Below, piece by piece: positions 31,737 through 41,471 of a stretch of 64,000 bases of DNA. The translations under genes and the position numbers were made by a program. This stretch comes from Cellvibrio sp. KY-GH-1. GTDB taxonomy: Bacteria; Pseudomonadota; Gammaproteobacteria; Pseudomonadales; Cellvibrionaceae. The DNA lies in the NCBI RefSeq assembly GCF_008806975.1, contig NZ_CP031728.1, positions 1,364,001 through 1,428,000 of the forward strand. Reading direction: 5' to 3'. Numbering within the stretch: the first letter of the stretch is position 1; every line of letters starts with the position of its first letter. Under the pieces are notes generated by a model. That model was not told the DNA's origin and did no database searches. It was given only the letters and a program-made list of their open reading frames with translations.

Positions 31737-33023
31737 TTACTGAAGACAAATATTCAAGGCTTGCAAACCAGCAGCGACGGTATAAAACGATCCAAATATT
31801 AAAATGCGATCACCCGGGCTCGAGTTAGTCAACGCAGCCTGTAAACACTCTGCAACGCTGCCAGAAAAGCACTCTGCCACATCCAAGTCGACTAAATTTT
31901 GATGCAATTGTTCAATGGTTGCCGCACGTGAAATAAAAGATAAGTCAGCTAGATACCAATGTTGCACTCGGCCTTTTAAATTATCCAAACTTTGCGCACG
32001 ATCCTTATCTGACATCATCGCCACTATGCCATGCACACTGGAATTAGCTGGAGCACTTTGCACTAATCGCTCCACCAAATACTCTGTTGCTGCCGGATTG
32101 TGGGCAACATCCAAAATTACCTGCCGCTGCTTCCACTCAAGAGTCTGAAAACGGCCTGGCACTCGCAGCGCAGCAACACAACTAAATGCATTCAACGCAG
32201 GCAAATCCAAATTCAATATATGTGCGACTTGTAACGCAGCGGCAACACTCGGTAACGGCAACTGTGGTAACGGCTGACTGCGAAATTCCTGCGCACCCGA
32301 CCACCAACTCCAACGTTCGCCAACAACCGGAACAAAACCGAAATCTCGCTCGATTAAATACAAGGGTGCCGCTAATTCCATCGCATGATCAAGCACAGTT
32401 ACCGGCGGTGAAAAGTCTGCACAGATTACAGGCTTGCCCGCACGCATAATTCCCGCCTTTTCATAGCCAATGGAATCGCGGTTATCACCTAGCCAATCGG
32501 TATGATCCAGTGCAATACTGGTGATGACTGCAATATCAGCATCAATAATATTCACCGCATCCAAACGCCCACCCAAACCAACTTCAAGCACTATTGCTGT
32601 TACTGCGCGGCGGCGAAAAACTTCCAATGCGGCTAAAGTGCCATATTCAAAATAAGTAAGGCTGATCGGCTGTGGATACTCAGCAGAAACCTGCTGGCAA
32701 GCTGTATAGATTGCCGCAAATGCCACACAAATTTCTTCATCATCAACGGCCTTTCCGTCAACCACGATGCGCTCGTTGTAATGGATTAAATGAGGAGAGG
32801 TGTAAACGCCGACAGAAAAACCGGCAGAAGCAAGCAAGGCTGCTGTTGCCGTTACACAGGAACCCTTTCCGTTGGTTCCAGCCACTGTAACCACTTTTGC
32901 AGAGGGATTTAACAACGCCATCCGCGCAGCAACGCAGGCAACCCGTTCAAGTCCGAGATCTATTTCCTGCGGATGGTTTTTCTCCAACCATTCCAGCCAC
33001 GCAGATAGCGATTCAAGTTGCAT
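31737..33023 (-). CDS. folC: Folylpolyglutamate synthase / dihydrofolate synthase
   Basis: Adds glutamate to dihydropteroate and polyglutamates to folates. 428 residues. The Mur-ligase-type P-loop TVAGTNGKGSCV is near residue 45; TSPHLIHYNERI and ITSIALDHTDWLG are family signatures. The start ATG 33023 lies 10 nt after the accD stop, so it is translated with accD; accD-folC-dedD-cvpA-purF is a conserved string. Confidence 0.95.
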   Translation of the reverse strand: MQLESLSAWLEWLEKNHPQEIDLGLERVACVAARMALLNPSAKVVTVAGTNGKGSCVTATAALLASAGFSVGVYTSPHLIHYNERIVVDGKAVDDEEICVAFAAIYTACQQVSAEYPQPISLTYFEYGTLAALEVFRRRAVTAIVLEVGLGGRLDAVNIIDADIAVITSIALDHTDWLGDNRDSIGYEKAGIMRAGKPVICADFSPPVTVLDHAMELAAPLYLIERDFGFVPVVGERWSWWSGAQEFRSQPLPQLPLPSVAAALQVAHILNLDLPALNAFSCVAALRVPGRFQTLEWKQRQVILDVAHNPAATEYLVERLVQSAPANSSVHGIVAMMSDKDRAQSLDNLKGRVQHWYLADLSFISRAATIEQLHQNLVDLDVAECFSGSVAECLQAALTNSSPGDRILIFGSFYTVAAGLQALNICLQ

Positions 33024-33033
33024 AAACGATTAA

Positions 33034-33894
33034 TTACACCGCCGCTTTGCGCGTAAATTTCGCAAGTAACGCGGCGAGTTTATCGCGCATATCGCGACGG
33101 TGAATGATCATGTCGATGGCACCGTGCTCCAACAAAAATTCTGCACGCTGAAAGCCTTTCGGCAATTTCTGGCGAATAGTTTGTTCGATAATACTTGGAC
33201 CAGCGAAACCGGCACGAGCACCTGGTTCAGCCACGTTCAAATCACCCAACAACGCCAGACTTGCCGACACACCGCCGTAAACCGGATCTGTCATCACCGA
33301 AATATAGGGCGTACCCTGCATTTTCAAACGTTCAATTACTGCGCTGGTTTTAGCCATTTGCATCAGAGAAATTAATGCTTCCTGCATACGCGCGCCACCT
33401 GTTGCAGAGAAACACACAAACGGGATATTTTCTTTTAACGCAACCGTTGCTGCGCGAGTGAAACGCTCGCCAACCACATACCCCATGGAACCACCATGAA
33501 ATGCAAACTCAAAGGCAACAGCCACTACTGGCATACCTTTCAATTCGCCACGCATAGCTACCAAGGCATCTTTTTCACCAGTTTCTTTTTGCGCGGTTGT
33601 GAGGCGATCCTTGTATTTTTTAATATCTTTAAACTTCAGCCGATCAACCGGCTCCACGTCGGTAGCCAATTCCTGACGATTTTGCGGATCTAAAAACATA
33701 TTCAAACGGTCACGAGCGCCAACGCGCATGTGATGATCACACTTCGGGCATACATCCAGCGTTTTTTCCAACTCCGGCTTATACAATACAGCATCACACT
33801 TGACACACTTCTCCCATAATCCTTCTGGAACCTTGTTACTTCGCTTGGTTTCAGTACGGGAAATACTCGGAATAATTTTATCTAACCAACTCAT
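33034..33894 (-). CDS. accD: Acetyl-CoA carboxylase carboxyltransferase subunit beta
   Basis: Carboxyltransferase half-subunit that, with AccA, moves the carboxyl group from biotin to acetyl-CoA. 286 residues. The N-terminal zinc ribbon is complete: C30, C33, C49 and C52. The crotonase-like core contains [19 protein letters not shown] and the oxyanion-forming GG pairs. It follows trpA by 68 nt. The presence of trpBA immediately upstream resembles the betaproteobacterial trpFBA-accD-folC order. Confidence 0.97.
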   Translation of the reverse strand: MSWLDKIIPSISRTETKRSNKVPEGLWEKCVKCDAVLYKPELEKTLDVCPKCDHHMRVGARDRLNMFLDPQNRQELATDVEPVDRLKFKDIKKYKDRLTTAQKETGEKDALVAMRGELKGMPVVAVAFEFAFHGGSMGYVVGERFTRAATVALKENIPFVCFSATGGARMQEALISLMQMAKTSAVIERLKMQGTPYISVMTDPVYGGVSASLALLGDLNVAEPGARAGFAGPSIIEQTIRQKLPKGFQRAEFLLEHGAIDMIIHRRDMRDKLAALLAKFTRKAAV

Positions 33895-33962
33895 GGTTGC
33901 ATCTCTGTATTTGTTTCAAGGTAGTTGGCTGTTCACACGATGACGAACAACCAGCGTAAAAA

Positions 33963-34772
33963 TTAAAGTGTATCGATCGCCTTGCGAATACCGCTAATAA
34001 TATCACCAACGGACGCTGCGATTTCTTCCGGCTTTTTATCTGACTGAGCACCCATCTTGTCTACCAACACACTACCCACCACCACACCATCAGCGAGTAC
34101 TGCAATTGCCTTCGCAGTATCAGGGTCTTTGATACCAAAACCCACACACACAGGTAGATCTGTCAATTGACCAAACTCAGCCAACTTTGCCTTAACTGCT
34201 GCAACATCCAGATGACCTGCCCCGGTAACACCTTTCAGTGATACGTAGTAGAGAAAACCTGACGCGTGTACGGCGATTTTTTTTGCACGCTCCACAGTAG
34301 TTGTTGGCGCGAGCAGGAAAATATTATCCAACCCATTTGCATCCAACGCAGCTTTCAGTAGAGAAACTTCTTCCGGGGGCAAATCAACGGTTAGCAATCC
34401 ATCCACACCGGCATCGGACGCTGCTTTGGCAAACTCCACATATCCAAAACGCTCAACCGGATTGGCGTAGCCCATTAACACAATGGGCGTGGTGTTATTG
34501 GTTGCACGAAATTGTTTAACAATCTCCAGCGTGCTTTTCAAACTGATGCCATGCTCAAGCGCACGCTCATGGCCTTTTTGAATGACCGGACCTTCGGCCA
34601 TCGGATCGGAAAAAGGCACGCCCAGCTCAATTACATCAACGCCCTGCGCTACCATTTCATGCAGGGTTGGCAAGGTTGCTTGCGGGAATGGATCGCCATT
34701 AACCACGTAAGCGACGAGAATTTTTTTACCTGAGGCTTTCGCCTGATTCAAACGCTGGGAAATACGACTCAT
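33963..34772 (-). CDS. trpA: Tryptophan synthase alpha chain (Glu at position 60)
   Basis: Splits indole-3-glycerol phosphate to indole and glyceraldehyde-3-phosphate; indole is channelled to TrpB. 269 residues, a normal TIM barrel. Catalytic Glu49 is in DVIELGVPFSDP. The second catalytic acid, normally Asp60 in ADGP, is here Glu60 (MAEGP), confirmed by codon GAA. Phosphate-binding GVTGAGH, GFGIK and DGVVVGS loops are present. It starts 57 nt after trpB. The substitution is conservative but affects a residue used in general acid/base chemistry. Confidence 0.95.
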   Translation of the reverse strand: MSRISQRLNQAKASGKKILVAYVVNGDPFPQATLPTLHEMVAQGVDVIELGVPFSDPMAEGPVIQKGHERALEHGISLKSTLEIVKQFRATNNTTPIVLMGYANPVERFGYVEFAKAASDAGVDGLLTVDLPPEEVSLLKAALDANGLDNIFLLAPTTTVERAKKIAVHASGFLYYVSLKGVTGAGHLDVAAVKAKLAEFGQLTDLPVCVGFGIKDPDTAKAIAVLADGVVVGSVLVDKMGAQSDKKPEEIAASVGDIISGIRKAIDTL

Positions 34773-34829
34773 CGATAATTCCTGAAATTGCGGTCAGCAA
34801 TGTGACATTAAAAATAAATTCAACTTTTA

Positions 34830-36041
34830 TTAAACGGTAATTCCATCTATACCGGCCACGGTCAAAATATCTTTATCGCCGCGACCAGAAAGGTTGGCGA
34901 TAATAATTTGATCTTTACTCATAGTCGGTGCCAATTTTTCCACGTACGCCAATGCGTGACTGGATTCCAGCGCAGGCATAATACCTTCGGTTTTTGTCAC
35001 TTTGCGGAAAGCAGCCAGAGCTTCGTCATCATTGATCGCCACATAATTTACGCGGCCAATATCTTTCAACCATGAATGCTCAGGACCAACACCAGGGTAA
35101 TCCAAACCAGCAGACACTGAATGGGTTTCAATAATCTGTCCGTTTTCATCTTCCATCAAATAAGTGCGATTACCATGCAACACGCCGGGAATTCCTTTAT
35201 TCAACGGCGCTGCGTGCTTGCCGGTTTCAATACCCATACCACCCGCTTCGACGCCGTACATTTTCACAGATTCGTCAGTCAGAAACGGATGAAACAAACC
35301 AATCGCGTTGGAGCCGCCGCCAACGCAAGCAACTAACGCATCAGGTAAACGGCCCGCTTGATCCAATGATTGACGGCGCGCCTCACGACCAATAATCGAT
35401 TGGAAATCACGCACCAATTGCGGATAAGGGTGCGGACCAGCGACAGTACCAATAATGTAGAAAGTGTCATCCACATTGGTTGCCCAATCGCGCATGGCTT
35501 CGTTCATCGCATCTTTTAATGTGCGCGAACCGGAGGTAACCGGGAACACTTCTGCCCCCAATAACTTCATACGATACACGTTAAGTGCCTGACGCTTAAC
35601 GTCCTCAGCCCCCATATAGACACGACACTTCAAGCCTAACCGTGCGGCAACAGTTGCGGTAGCAACACCGTGCTGACCCGCTCCGGTTTCAGCGATTACC
35701 CGGGATTTGCCGGTGAACTTCGCCAGCAACGCCTGACCAATAGTGTTATTCACCTTGTGCGCACCAGTGTGATTCAGATCTTCACGCTTCAAGTAGATTT
35801 GCGCACCACCTAATTCACGGGTCCATCGCTCAGCGAGATACAGAGGGGATGGACGTCCGACGTAATGGGCCATGTCCTTATCAAACTCAGCCTGGAAGCC
35901 TGGATCATCTTTTAAGCGCGAATAAATAGACTGAAGTTCATCGAGCGCGTAAATCAAGGTCTCGGACACAAAGCGGCCGCCGTAAGGGCCAAAATGACCT
36001 TCCGCATTAGGAAAGGCGCTGTAATCAATCGACTGACTCAC
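34830..36041 (-). CDS. trpB: Tryptophan synthase beta chain
   Basis: PLP enzyme joining indole and serine to tryptophan. 403 residues. The PLP lysine is in [10 protein letters not shown], the phosphate loop is [12 protein letters not shown], and [20 protein letters not shown] opens the fold. It belongs to the TrpB1 class that pairs with TrpA. It lies 33 nt after trpF and before trpA. In Pseudomonas trpBA sit elsewhere under TrpI; here they are inside the truA-accD block. Confidence 0.97.
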   Translation of the reverse strand: MSQSIDYSAFPNAEGHFGPYGGRFVSETLIYALDELQSIYSRLKDDPGFQAEFDKDMAHYVGRPSPLYLAERWTRELGGAQIYLKREDLNHTGAHKVNNTIGQALLAKFTGKSRVIAETGAGQHGVATATVAARLGLKCRVYMGAEDVKRQALNVYRMKLLGAEVFPVTSGSRTLKDAMNEAMRDWATNVDDTFYIIGTVAGPHPYPQLVRDFQSIIGREARRQSLDQAGRLPDALVACVGGGSNAIGLFHPFLTDESVKMYGVEAGGMGIETGKHAAPLNKGIPGVLHGNRTYLMEDENGQIIETHSVSAGLDYPGVGPEHSWLKDIGRVNYVAINDDEALAAFRKVTKTEGIMPALESSHALAYVEKLAPTMSKDQIIIANLSGRGDKDILTVAGIDGITV

Positions 36042-36074
36042 CGTTAAATCACCTGTAGTAAGCCGGTAGCACCA

Positions 36075-36701
36075 TTAAATTCGGGCCAACCGGGCATTAG
36101 TAATAAAAGATTTGACTTGGTTGTGATCTTTTTTTCCGGGCGCTGATTCTACACCACCACTGACGTCAACCCCATAGACTCCGGTTGATCGAATGGCTTG
36201 CGCAACATTTTCAGATGTCAAACCACCAGCAAGGATAATAGGAACCGCTGAGTTACGGGGAACCCTCGCCCAATCAAATGTCTTTCCGGTACCACCTGGT
36301 ACACCAGGACGATACGCATCTAACAAAATTCCGGATGCATTTGGATGGTTGGCGATTGCCATTTCCAAATCCAAATCAGGTCGCATTCTGATTGCTTTTA
36401 TATAGGGGCGCCGAAAACTCTCACAAAAAGAAGGCGTTTCATCACCATGAAACTGTAATAGCTGAACAGGGACGCTAGATAACACGGACTCAACTAAAGC
36501 CACCGACGGGCTTACAAACAGTGCAGTTACGGTGATAAATGGACCGGCCGCATACGCAATCTCCCGGGCCTGCTCAAGCCCAACAGCGCGGGGGCTGGCA
36601 TCATAAAAAACCAATCCCAAGGCATGACCACCATGAAACACAACTGCCTGAGCATCCTCGACATTTGTAATACCGCAAATTTTGACTCTTGTGCCGGACA
36701 C
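36075..36701 (-). CDS. trpF: Phosphoribosylanthranilate isomerase
   Basis: Amadori isomerase of tryptophan synthesis, 208 residues, a TIM barrel. Catalytic Cys is in VKICGITN (residue about 9) and the catalytic Asp in GVDVSGGVE near the end. GLVFYDASPRAV and LLQFHGDE are family segments. The start lies 134 nt after truA, beyond a terminator, so trpF probably begins a new transcript that runs through trpBA and accD to metZ. No trp attenuator or leader peptide with Trp codons was seen. Confidence 0.95.
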   Translation of the reverse strand: MSGTRVKICGITNVEDAQAVVFHGGHALGLVFYDASPRAVGLEQAREIAYAAGPFITVTALFVSPSVALVESVLSSVPVQLLQFHGDETPSFCESFRRPYIKAIRMRPDLDLEMAIANHPNASGILLDAYRPGVPGGTGKTFDWARVPRNSAVPIILAGGLTSENVAQAIRSTGVYGVDVSGGVESAPGKKDHNQVKSFITNARLARI

Positions 36702-36732
36702 GCTGAAATGCTCCCGTCAGCCTTAAAAACAC

Positions 36733-36764
36733 AAAAAGCGGCCTTATAAAATGGGTCGCTTTTT
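36733..36764 (-). terminator. Terminator after truA
   Basis: Stem AAAAAGCGGCC / GGTCGCTTTTT with one G-T wobble and a loop of about 10 nt, followed on the minus strand by further T. It lies between the truA stop and the trpF start and separates the fimV-truA part from the trp part of the block. Confidence 0.8.
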
Positions 36765-36835
36765 AAAATCAGGCGGGATATTAACAGACTTCAATGCGAA
36801 AAACCGCAAAAAGGCTGAGCACAAAATTCAACCAA

Positions 36836-37735
36836 TTACATCTCTGAAGAAAATCCACCTAGAGGCTCAGAGAAGTACAATGGCCCTGGTAAACAAGCGG
36901 GCAAGCTAAATAATTGAGGATAATCTACGCCCACCAAGTACAGCCCAAAGGGCTTTGCGGTAGCGCCGCCAGCACTACGATCGCGCGCTGCCAACACCTG
37001 CCCAACCCATTCCGGGGGCTTATCACCCGAGCCAACCGCCAGAAGAACGCCGACGATATTACGTACCATATGGTGAAGAAACGCATTCGCCTGCACCTCT
37101 AACACAATCAATTCACCACGCCTTACCAAATGCAAATACTCGATTTTCCGCACCGGGCTTTTTGCCTGGCACTGGGTGGCACGAAAGGACGTAAAATCAT
37201 GCTGCCCAACGAGATAACCCGCCGCTTTTCGCATGAGAGAGACATCCAATGGGCGCGGCGACCAAGTCACCTGATCATGCAATAGCCCAGAGGGAGTTTT
37301 TGCATCGCTCAATAAATAACGGTAGGTTCGATTTAGCGCACTAAAACGTGCATGAAACTGCGGAGCAACTTCTTTTGCCCAACGAATACTCACAGCATCG
37401 GGTAGATGGGGGCGAGTGCCACGCAACCAAGCCTTTTCCGGCCGCACCGCTAATGTATCAAAATGAATAACCTGGTTAGTGGCATGTACCCCAGCATCAG
37501 TCCTGCCAGCACAAACTAACGTTATTTCTTCGTCCGCAACTTTTGACAGCGCCTTTTCCAACGCCTGCTGAACGGTTTTAACACCACTCGGCTGAACCTG
37601 AAACCCATGAAAATCAGCCCCTTTGTATTCAATCCCCAATGCGATTCTATGCATAGCCTCCGGCCAAGGTGTATCAGCTACAATTTCGCCATTGCGCGCA
37701 TAAGGTTTTGAAATTGGGAGATAGTTTTCGCTCAT
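36836..37735 (-). CDS. truA: tRNA pseudouridine(38-40) synthase
   Basis: Makes pseudouridine at positions 38-40 of tRNA anticodon arms. 299 residues, longer than E. coli TruA because of a 25-residue N-terminal extension (MSENYLPISKPYARNG) and a short C-terminal tail. The catalytic Asp is in CAGRTDAGVHA near residue 82; FHARFSALNRTYRY and HHMVRNIVGVLL are family segments. It lies between the fimV and truA terminators, so it appears to be transcribed alone or by read-through from fimV, as in the conserved fimV-truA-trpF order. Confidence 0.95.
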   Translation of the reverse strand: MSENYLPISKPYARNGEIVADTPWPEAMHRIALGIEYKGADFHGFQVQPSGVKTVQQALEKALSKVADEEITLVCAGRTDAGVHATNQVIHFDTLAVRPEKAWLRGTRPHLPDAVSIRWAKEVAPQFHARFSALNRTYRYLLSDAKTPSGLLHDQVTWSPRPLDVSLMRKAAGYLVGQHDFTSFRATQCQAKSPVRKIEYLHLVRRGELIVLEVQANAFLHHMVRNIVGVLLAVGSGDKPPEWVGQVLAARDRSAGGATAKPFGLYLVGVDYPQLFSLPACLPGPLYFSEPLGGFSSEM

Positions 37736-37774
37736 TGACTTTAATCATCAAAAAATAATTGGATACAAAATAAA

Positions 37775-37804
37775 AAAAGCCTTGCACCAGAGATGCAAGG
37801 CTTT
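37775..37804 (-). terminator. Terminator after fimV
   Basis: Stem AGCCTTGCA / TGCAAGGCT with a 7-nt loop, followed on the minus strand by seven T. It lies just past the fimV stop. Confidence 0.85.
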
Positions 37805-37821
37805 CACAAACATCGCTACGA

Positions 37822-40800
37822 TTAGACGATTCGACCGAGCAATTCATTTGCCTCATTGCGCTGCTCGTCATTACCCTCGCCAATCACTTCAGAGAGAATA
37901 TCTTTCGCACCTTCGGTATCACCCATATCGATATAAGCACGCGCAAGATCAAGCTTGGTTGCAGCCTCATCTGCGTCAGCCAGGAAATCCAGCTCTGAGT
38001 CCATATCATCATCAGACAAGTCAGCCAGCGCAGCTTCGTCACTGGAGAATTCATTTAAATCCAGATCATCAGACTCACTGGAGAACTCAGATAAGGCCTG
38101 AGAAAACAAATCTTCATCATGCTGCTCTTCAGCAGGGGCCTCAAAGTCAGTGGCAGACTCAAACGGAACTGACTCTTCAATACCAATCGAGCCGCCCGCA
38201 ACCATCGTGTCATGCGCCCCAGGAATCTCTTCATCCAACTCAAGATCAACCTCCGACAACACGTCTTCAGCCGCTGCGATTGACGACCCACCGAATGCCG
38301 CGTCCAGATCAGAAAGAGATTCATCGGCCTCAAACTCAGCCACACTAAACTCTGGCATAGAAGTTACAGGAGCGTCATCCAAGCTTTCAGTAAAATCCAA
38401 TGTTTCGTTTTCAGCTACACCGCCTTCGTCCTGCAAAGCAAAGTCAGCATCGGCTGAAAAATTTGCCTCTAGTTCACCATCAAAAGAGGCGTCATCCTCA
38501 AGTTCAAAATTTATAGCAGTCTCACTAGAATCCAAATCGTCAGTAAGTTTCAGGTTGGATGGGGACAAATCATCGAGCTGCATATCTTCATCAAGGTCAA
38601 GCTCAAAATCCGCTTGATCTTTCGCTATTTCCTGCGCCGCAAACTCGGAAATACTCGCTACGCCTGAATCTAATGACTCATCATCAAAGTCTACATCCAG
38701 ACTTTCCATTTCATGGTCAAGCGCAGCCAAATCTATATCATCGACATTCATATCGAGATTGAAATCGTCAGCAGGAACATCCAGCGAGTCGGAGCTTGTA
38801 TCGCCTACGACTAACGATTGCGCATTCGCCGGCACAACTTCCCCACCAGAAAGGAGCTCGTCATCGAGCGCCAATTCCTCATCCAGAGCAAGATCACCGT
38901 CTAACGCCAGATCTTCATCCAAATCAAAATTAAATTCGTCTGCAATCGATGCAGAGGCAGCCTCAACATCTTCGGGCAACTCATGCCCGGTCAACTCATC
39001 CAGAGCAAGCGACAACTCAGATATATCATCGACATCTTTTGCAACCGGCGAGTCATCCAAATCCAGTGCAAAATCGTCCGCCAAATCAACTGATGCTGAC
39101 TGAGGCTCATCATCATCCAGATCTAATTTGAAATCAAAATCACTAGGCTCAAAACCACCTGCAACCGCCTCGCTCTGAGGCAGAGGCTCGGACACCGACA
39201 AATCATCATCCAACGAGAAGTCATCCAGAGAAAAATCATCGGCTGATTCGCTTGCAGCGACCGCCGCACCGGAATCAAACTCGCCCACCCCCGAAATACC
39301 AGCACGCAACTCAGACGCCCTAGACAGCAAGGCAGCCCCAGCAATTGGTAAAAGCGCCGCGTAATGTTTATCAAAACCACTAGCATTTTGCTGCTGAGCA
39401 TAAACTTCCAATAGCTTCATGCGAATATCAGCTGAATCCGGATCCTTTTTCAGGGCATTCAGCAACATTTCTTCAGCCTGATCGAGTTTGCCGTAAGCGA
39501 TATAGATATCTGCCTCACCAACAACATCACCCGTTTCGGCTACAGCAGATGCGGGCTGATCTTCATCAAATAATGAAGTCTCATCAATTTCGTGCAAGTT
39601 ATTCTGCGCGTCCGCGGGCTCATCCGAATCATGGGGAGTTTCATCTATCGCAAATACGTCTTCCTGTTCAAAGGTTTGCTGCTCTTCTGCCTGCTGCTTG
39701 CGGCGACGATATGCAAAATAACCTGCACCAGCCAAACCTAAGACCCCTAAACCAATCCAGGGAGCATTTTGAATTGCTGTATCGGCCAAGCTAGGCTCCG
39801 GCGGTGGGGCTTTAACCACTTTGGGTGGAGCAACCGGTTTAGCAGCAGCCGGAGCGCTAGACGCAGCCGCGCTAGCTATTGCAACTTGCTCAACGGGGGC
39901 AACTTCCTGAGCGGAGACCTCTTGGGTTGGAGCGCTAACAGCTTCAGTCCGTGTAGTTATTTGAGCTGAAGCATCGGCGGGCTTTTGCTCAGCAGCGACC
40001 TGCAATGCACGCAACTTTTCATTGCTCACGTCTACCAAGCGCTGCATTGTTTCGATTTGGGATTCCAGATCCTTAACACGAGAACTTAATTCAGTATTTT
40101 CAGCTTTAGATTTATCAAGCTCCTCCAGAGTGGTCGCCAATTCAGACTCAAGCGCTTTGCCCGAACCATCATTTGCGCCGCTACCCTGCCCAGTTCCACC
40201 GCTTGCAGAAGGGGCCGCCAACTTTACTCGTCCACTGACTTCGGTTGATTCTGATCGACTAGTACTTGCTCGACGTGAAGCATTGATCTGCGCACCCAAA
40301 GCCGAGTCGCCGCTTGCAGCCGCAAACTGACTTACCGCCTCAGATTTACCAAGCGACTTCATTTCTTCAGCATCGGGTACACGCAGCACCTGCCCACGAC
40401 GCAAGCGATTGATATTGCCGCTAATAAAGGCATCGGGATTGGCCTTATACAAGGCCATCATACTTTGATGGACAGAGACGCTGGAATCAGGACGGGCACG
40501 CAACGCTATTTCCCACAAGGTATCGTTCCCACGTACTTCATATTCTTTGCTACTAAGCGCTGGTTTACGGCTTACCGAACCCGAACCCGAACCCGAACCC
40601 GATGAAACTCTGGCAGAATGCGCTTGATTAGTAGCCGGAGCCTCACCAGCAGCTGGGCGGCTCACAGCCTTTGGAGCGGCAGTTGTAGCGGATTGCACCG
40701 CGCGAGCTGCGCCGTCTTCCTCAAAGGTAGGTAAATCCATTAACAGCGTGTATTCGCGCAACAAACGCCCTGCGGTCCAACGCGCTTCTATCAGGAAATT

Positions 40801-41121
40801 CAGATAGGGTTCGCGCACCGGGTTGCGCGAAGTAATCAACACCTTGGGCCCATCCGGTGACTCCAGATCGACCGCGAATTGAAACTCCGTGTAGAAAAAT
40901 AAACGATCAACGCCATTGCGCTCAAAATCTGCCGGCGATGCCAAGGTAACGAGGATCTGCTCTGCGGTGAGATCACGCGTATCAAGCAGCTTCACCTCAG
41001 CCTCGAGCGGCTGATTCAGCGTTGACTTAAGCTTAACCTCACCTAACCCCAAAGCACTCACGTGGGATGAGAGCGCCAGAGACGCTAGACCACAGGCTAA
41101 AACCAACTGACGAAGACGCAT
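37822..41121 (-). CDS. fimV: FimV-family polar hub protein with LysM domain
   Basis: Inner-membrane protein needed for type IV pilus function, twitching and polar organisation in Pseudomonas. 1099 residues. Signal peptide (1-23, ending HVSA), a conserved N-terminal domain (GLGEVKLKSTLNQPLEAEV), LysM peptidoglycan-binding domain at about 194-250, a coiled coil at about 325-380, one membrane helix near 460-475, a very acidic D/E-rich cytoplasmic region of some 500 residues, and a C-terminal TPR-like FimV domain (LDLARAYIDMGDTEGAKDIL). The acidic part contains short LALD-type repeats. AAGGA lies 7 nt before the ATG. Flanked by asd and truA, as in Pseudomonas. Confidence 0.95.
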   Translation of the reverse strand: MRLRQLVLACGLASLALSSHVSALGLGEVKLKSTLNQPLEAEVKLLDTRDLTAEQILVTLASPADFERNGVDRLFFYTEFQFAVDLESPDGPKVLITSRNPVREPYLNFLIEARWTAGRLLREYTLLMDLPTFEEDGAARAVQSATTAAPKAVSRPAAGEAPATNQAHSARVSSGSGSGSGSVSRKPALSSKEYEVRGNDTLWEIALRARPDSSVSVHQSMMALYKANPDAFISGNINRLRRGQVLRVPDAEEMKSLGKSEAVSQFAAASGDSALGAQINASRRASTSRSESTEVSGRVKLAAPSASGGTGQGSGANDGSGKALESELATTLEELDKSKAENTELSSRVKDLESQIETMQRLVDVSNEKLRALQVAAEQKPADASAQITTRTEAVSAPTQEVSAQEVAPVEQVAIASAAASSAPAAAKPVAPPKVVKAPPPEPSLADTAIQNAPWIGLGVLGLAGAGYFAYRRRKQQAEEQQTFEQEDVFAIDETPHDSDEPADAQNNLHEIDETSLFDEDQPASAVAETGDVVGEADIYIAYGKLDQAEEMLLNALKKDPDSADIRMKLLEVYAQQQNASGFDKHYAALLPIAGAALLSRASELRAGISGVGEFDSGAAVAASESADDFSLDDFSLDDDLSVSEPLPQSEAVAGGFEPSDFDFKLDLDDDEPQSASVDLADDFALDLDDSPVAKDVDDISELSLALDELTGHELPEDVEAASASIADEFNFDLDEDLALDGDLALDEELALDDELLSGGEVVPANAQSLVVGDTSSDSLDVPADDFNLDMNVDDIDLAALDHEMESLDVDFDDESLDSGVASISEFAAQEIAKDQADFELDLDEDMQLDDLSPSNLKLTDDLDSSETAINFELEDDASFDGELEANFSADADFALQDEGGVAENETLDFTESLDDAPVTSMPEFSVAEFEADESLSDLDAAFGGSSIAAAEDVLSEVDLELDEEIPGAHDTMVAGGSIGIEESVPFESATDFEAPAEEQHDEDLFSQALSEFSSESDDLDLNEFSSDEAALADLSDDDMDSELDFLADADEAATKLDLARAYIDMGDTEGAKDILSEVIGEGNDEQRNEANELLGRIV
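40575..40603 (-). repeat. Hexanucleotide tandem repeat within fimV
   Basis: Four perfect copies of CCGAAC (plus strand) and a partial fifth. On the coding strand it encodes a Gly-Ser repeat at FimV residues 174-182, in the linker just before the LysM domain. The unit is a multiple of three, so changes in copy number would vary linker length without shifting the frame. Confidence 0.8.
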
Positions 41122-41417
41122 AGCGCTATCCTTTTATTATTCCACGGCTGAATTGCAATGATTAGCCAGACATTTTAGTTGATGTACACAGCCTTCATTG
41201 TAGAAGCTCGCTGCGCTCTAGAGGCTAAAAACCTCGAATAAATATTCAGTATCGCTCGTAAGTATTCATTATAAATAGGTTTTTATCAATACTCGGGGTC
41301 TTGACAAAGCTGTCATAAACACGGTTTTTTGGTTCTTTCGCGCGTCGTATTCGCAAAATTGTGAAAAAAGCCTGACATTTAAATCCTTATTTATTACCAA
41401 AACAGTTATATAAAGCA
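41122..41417 (-). promoter_or_regulatory. fimV upstream region
   Basis: About 300 nt between the asd terminator and the fimV start. A perfect TATAAT on the minus strand (41268-41273) is a candidate -10, but no good -35 is found 16-18 nt upstream of it. No coding frame or repeat is seen. The long distance to the ATG would leave an untranslated leader of about 140 nt if that -10 is used. Confidence 0.35.
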
Positions 41418-41446
41418 AAAACCCCGGGTTTTAGGCCCGGGGTTTT
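41418..41446 (-). terminator. Terminator after asd
   Basis: GC-rich stem ACCCCGGG / CCCGGGGT with A- and T-runs on both sides; on the minus strand it follows the asd stop and ends in TTTTT. It separates the leuCDB-asd operon from fimV. Confidence 0.9.
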
Positions 41447-41471
41447 TGAGTATTTTCAGACCCAAAAAGGT

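Noticed and set aside
36702..36835. Possible trp attenuator upstream of trpF
   Set aside because: The hairpin there is a simple terminator of truA; no leader peptide with Trp codons and no alternative stem were seen.
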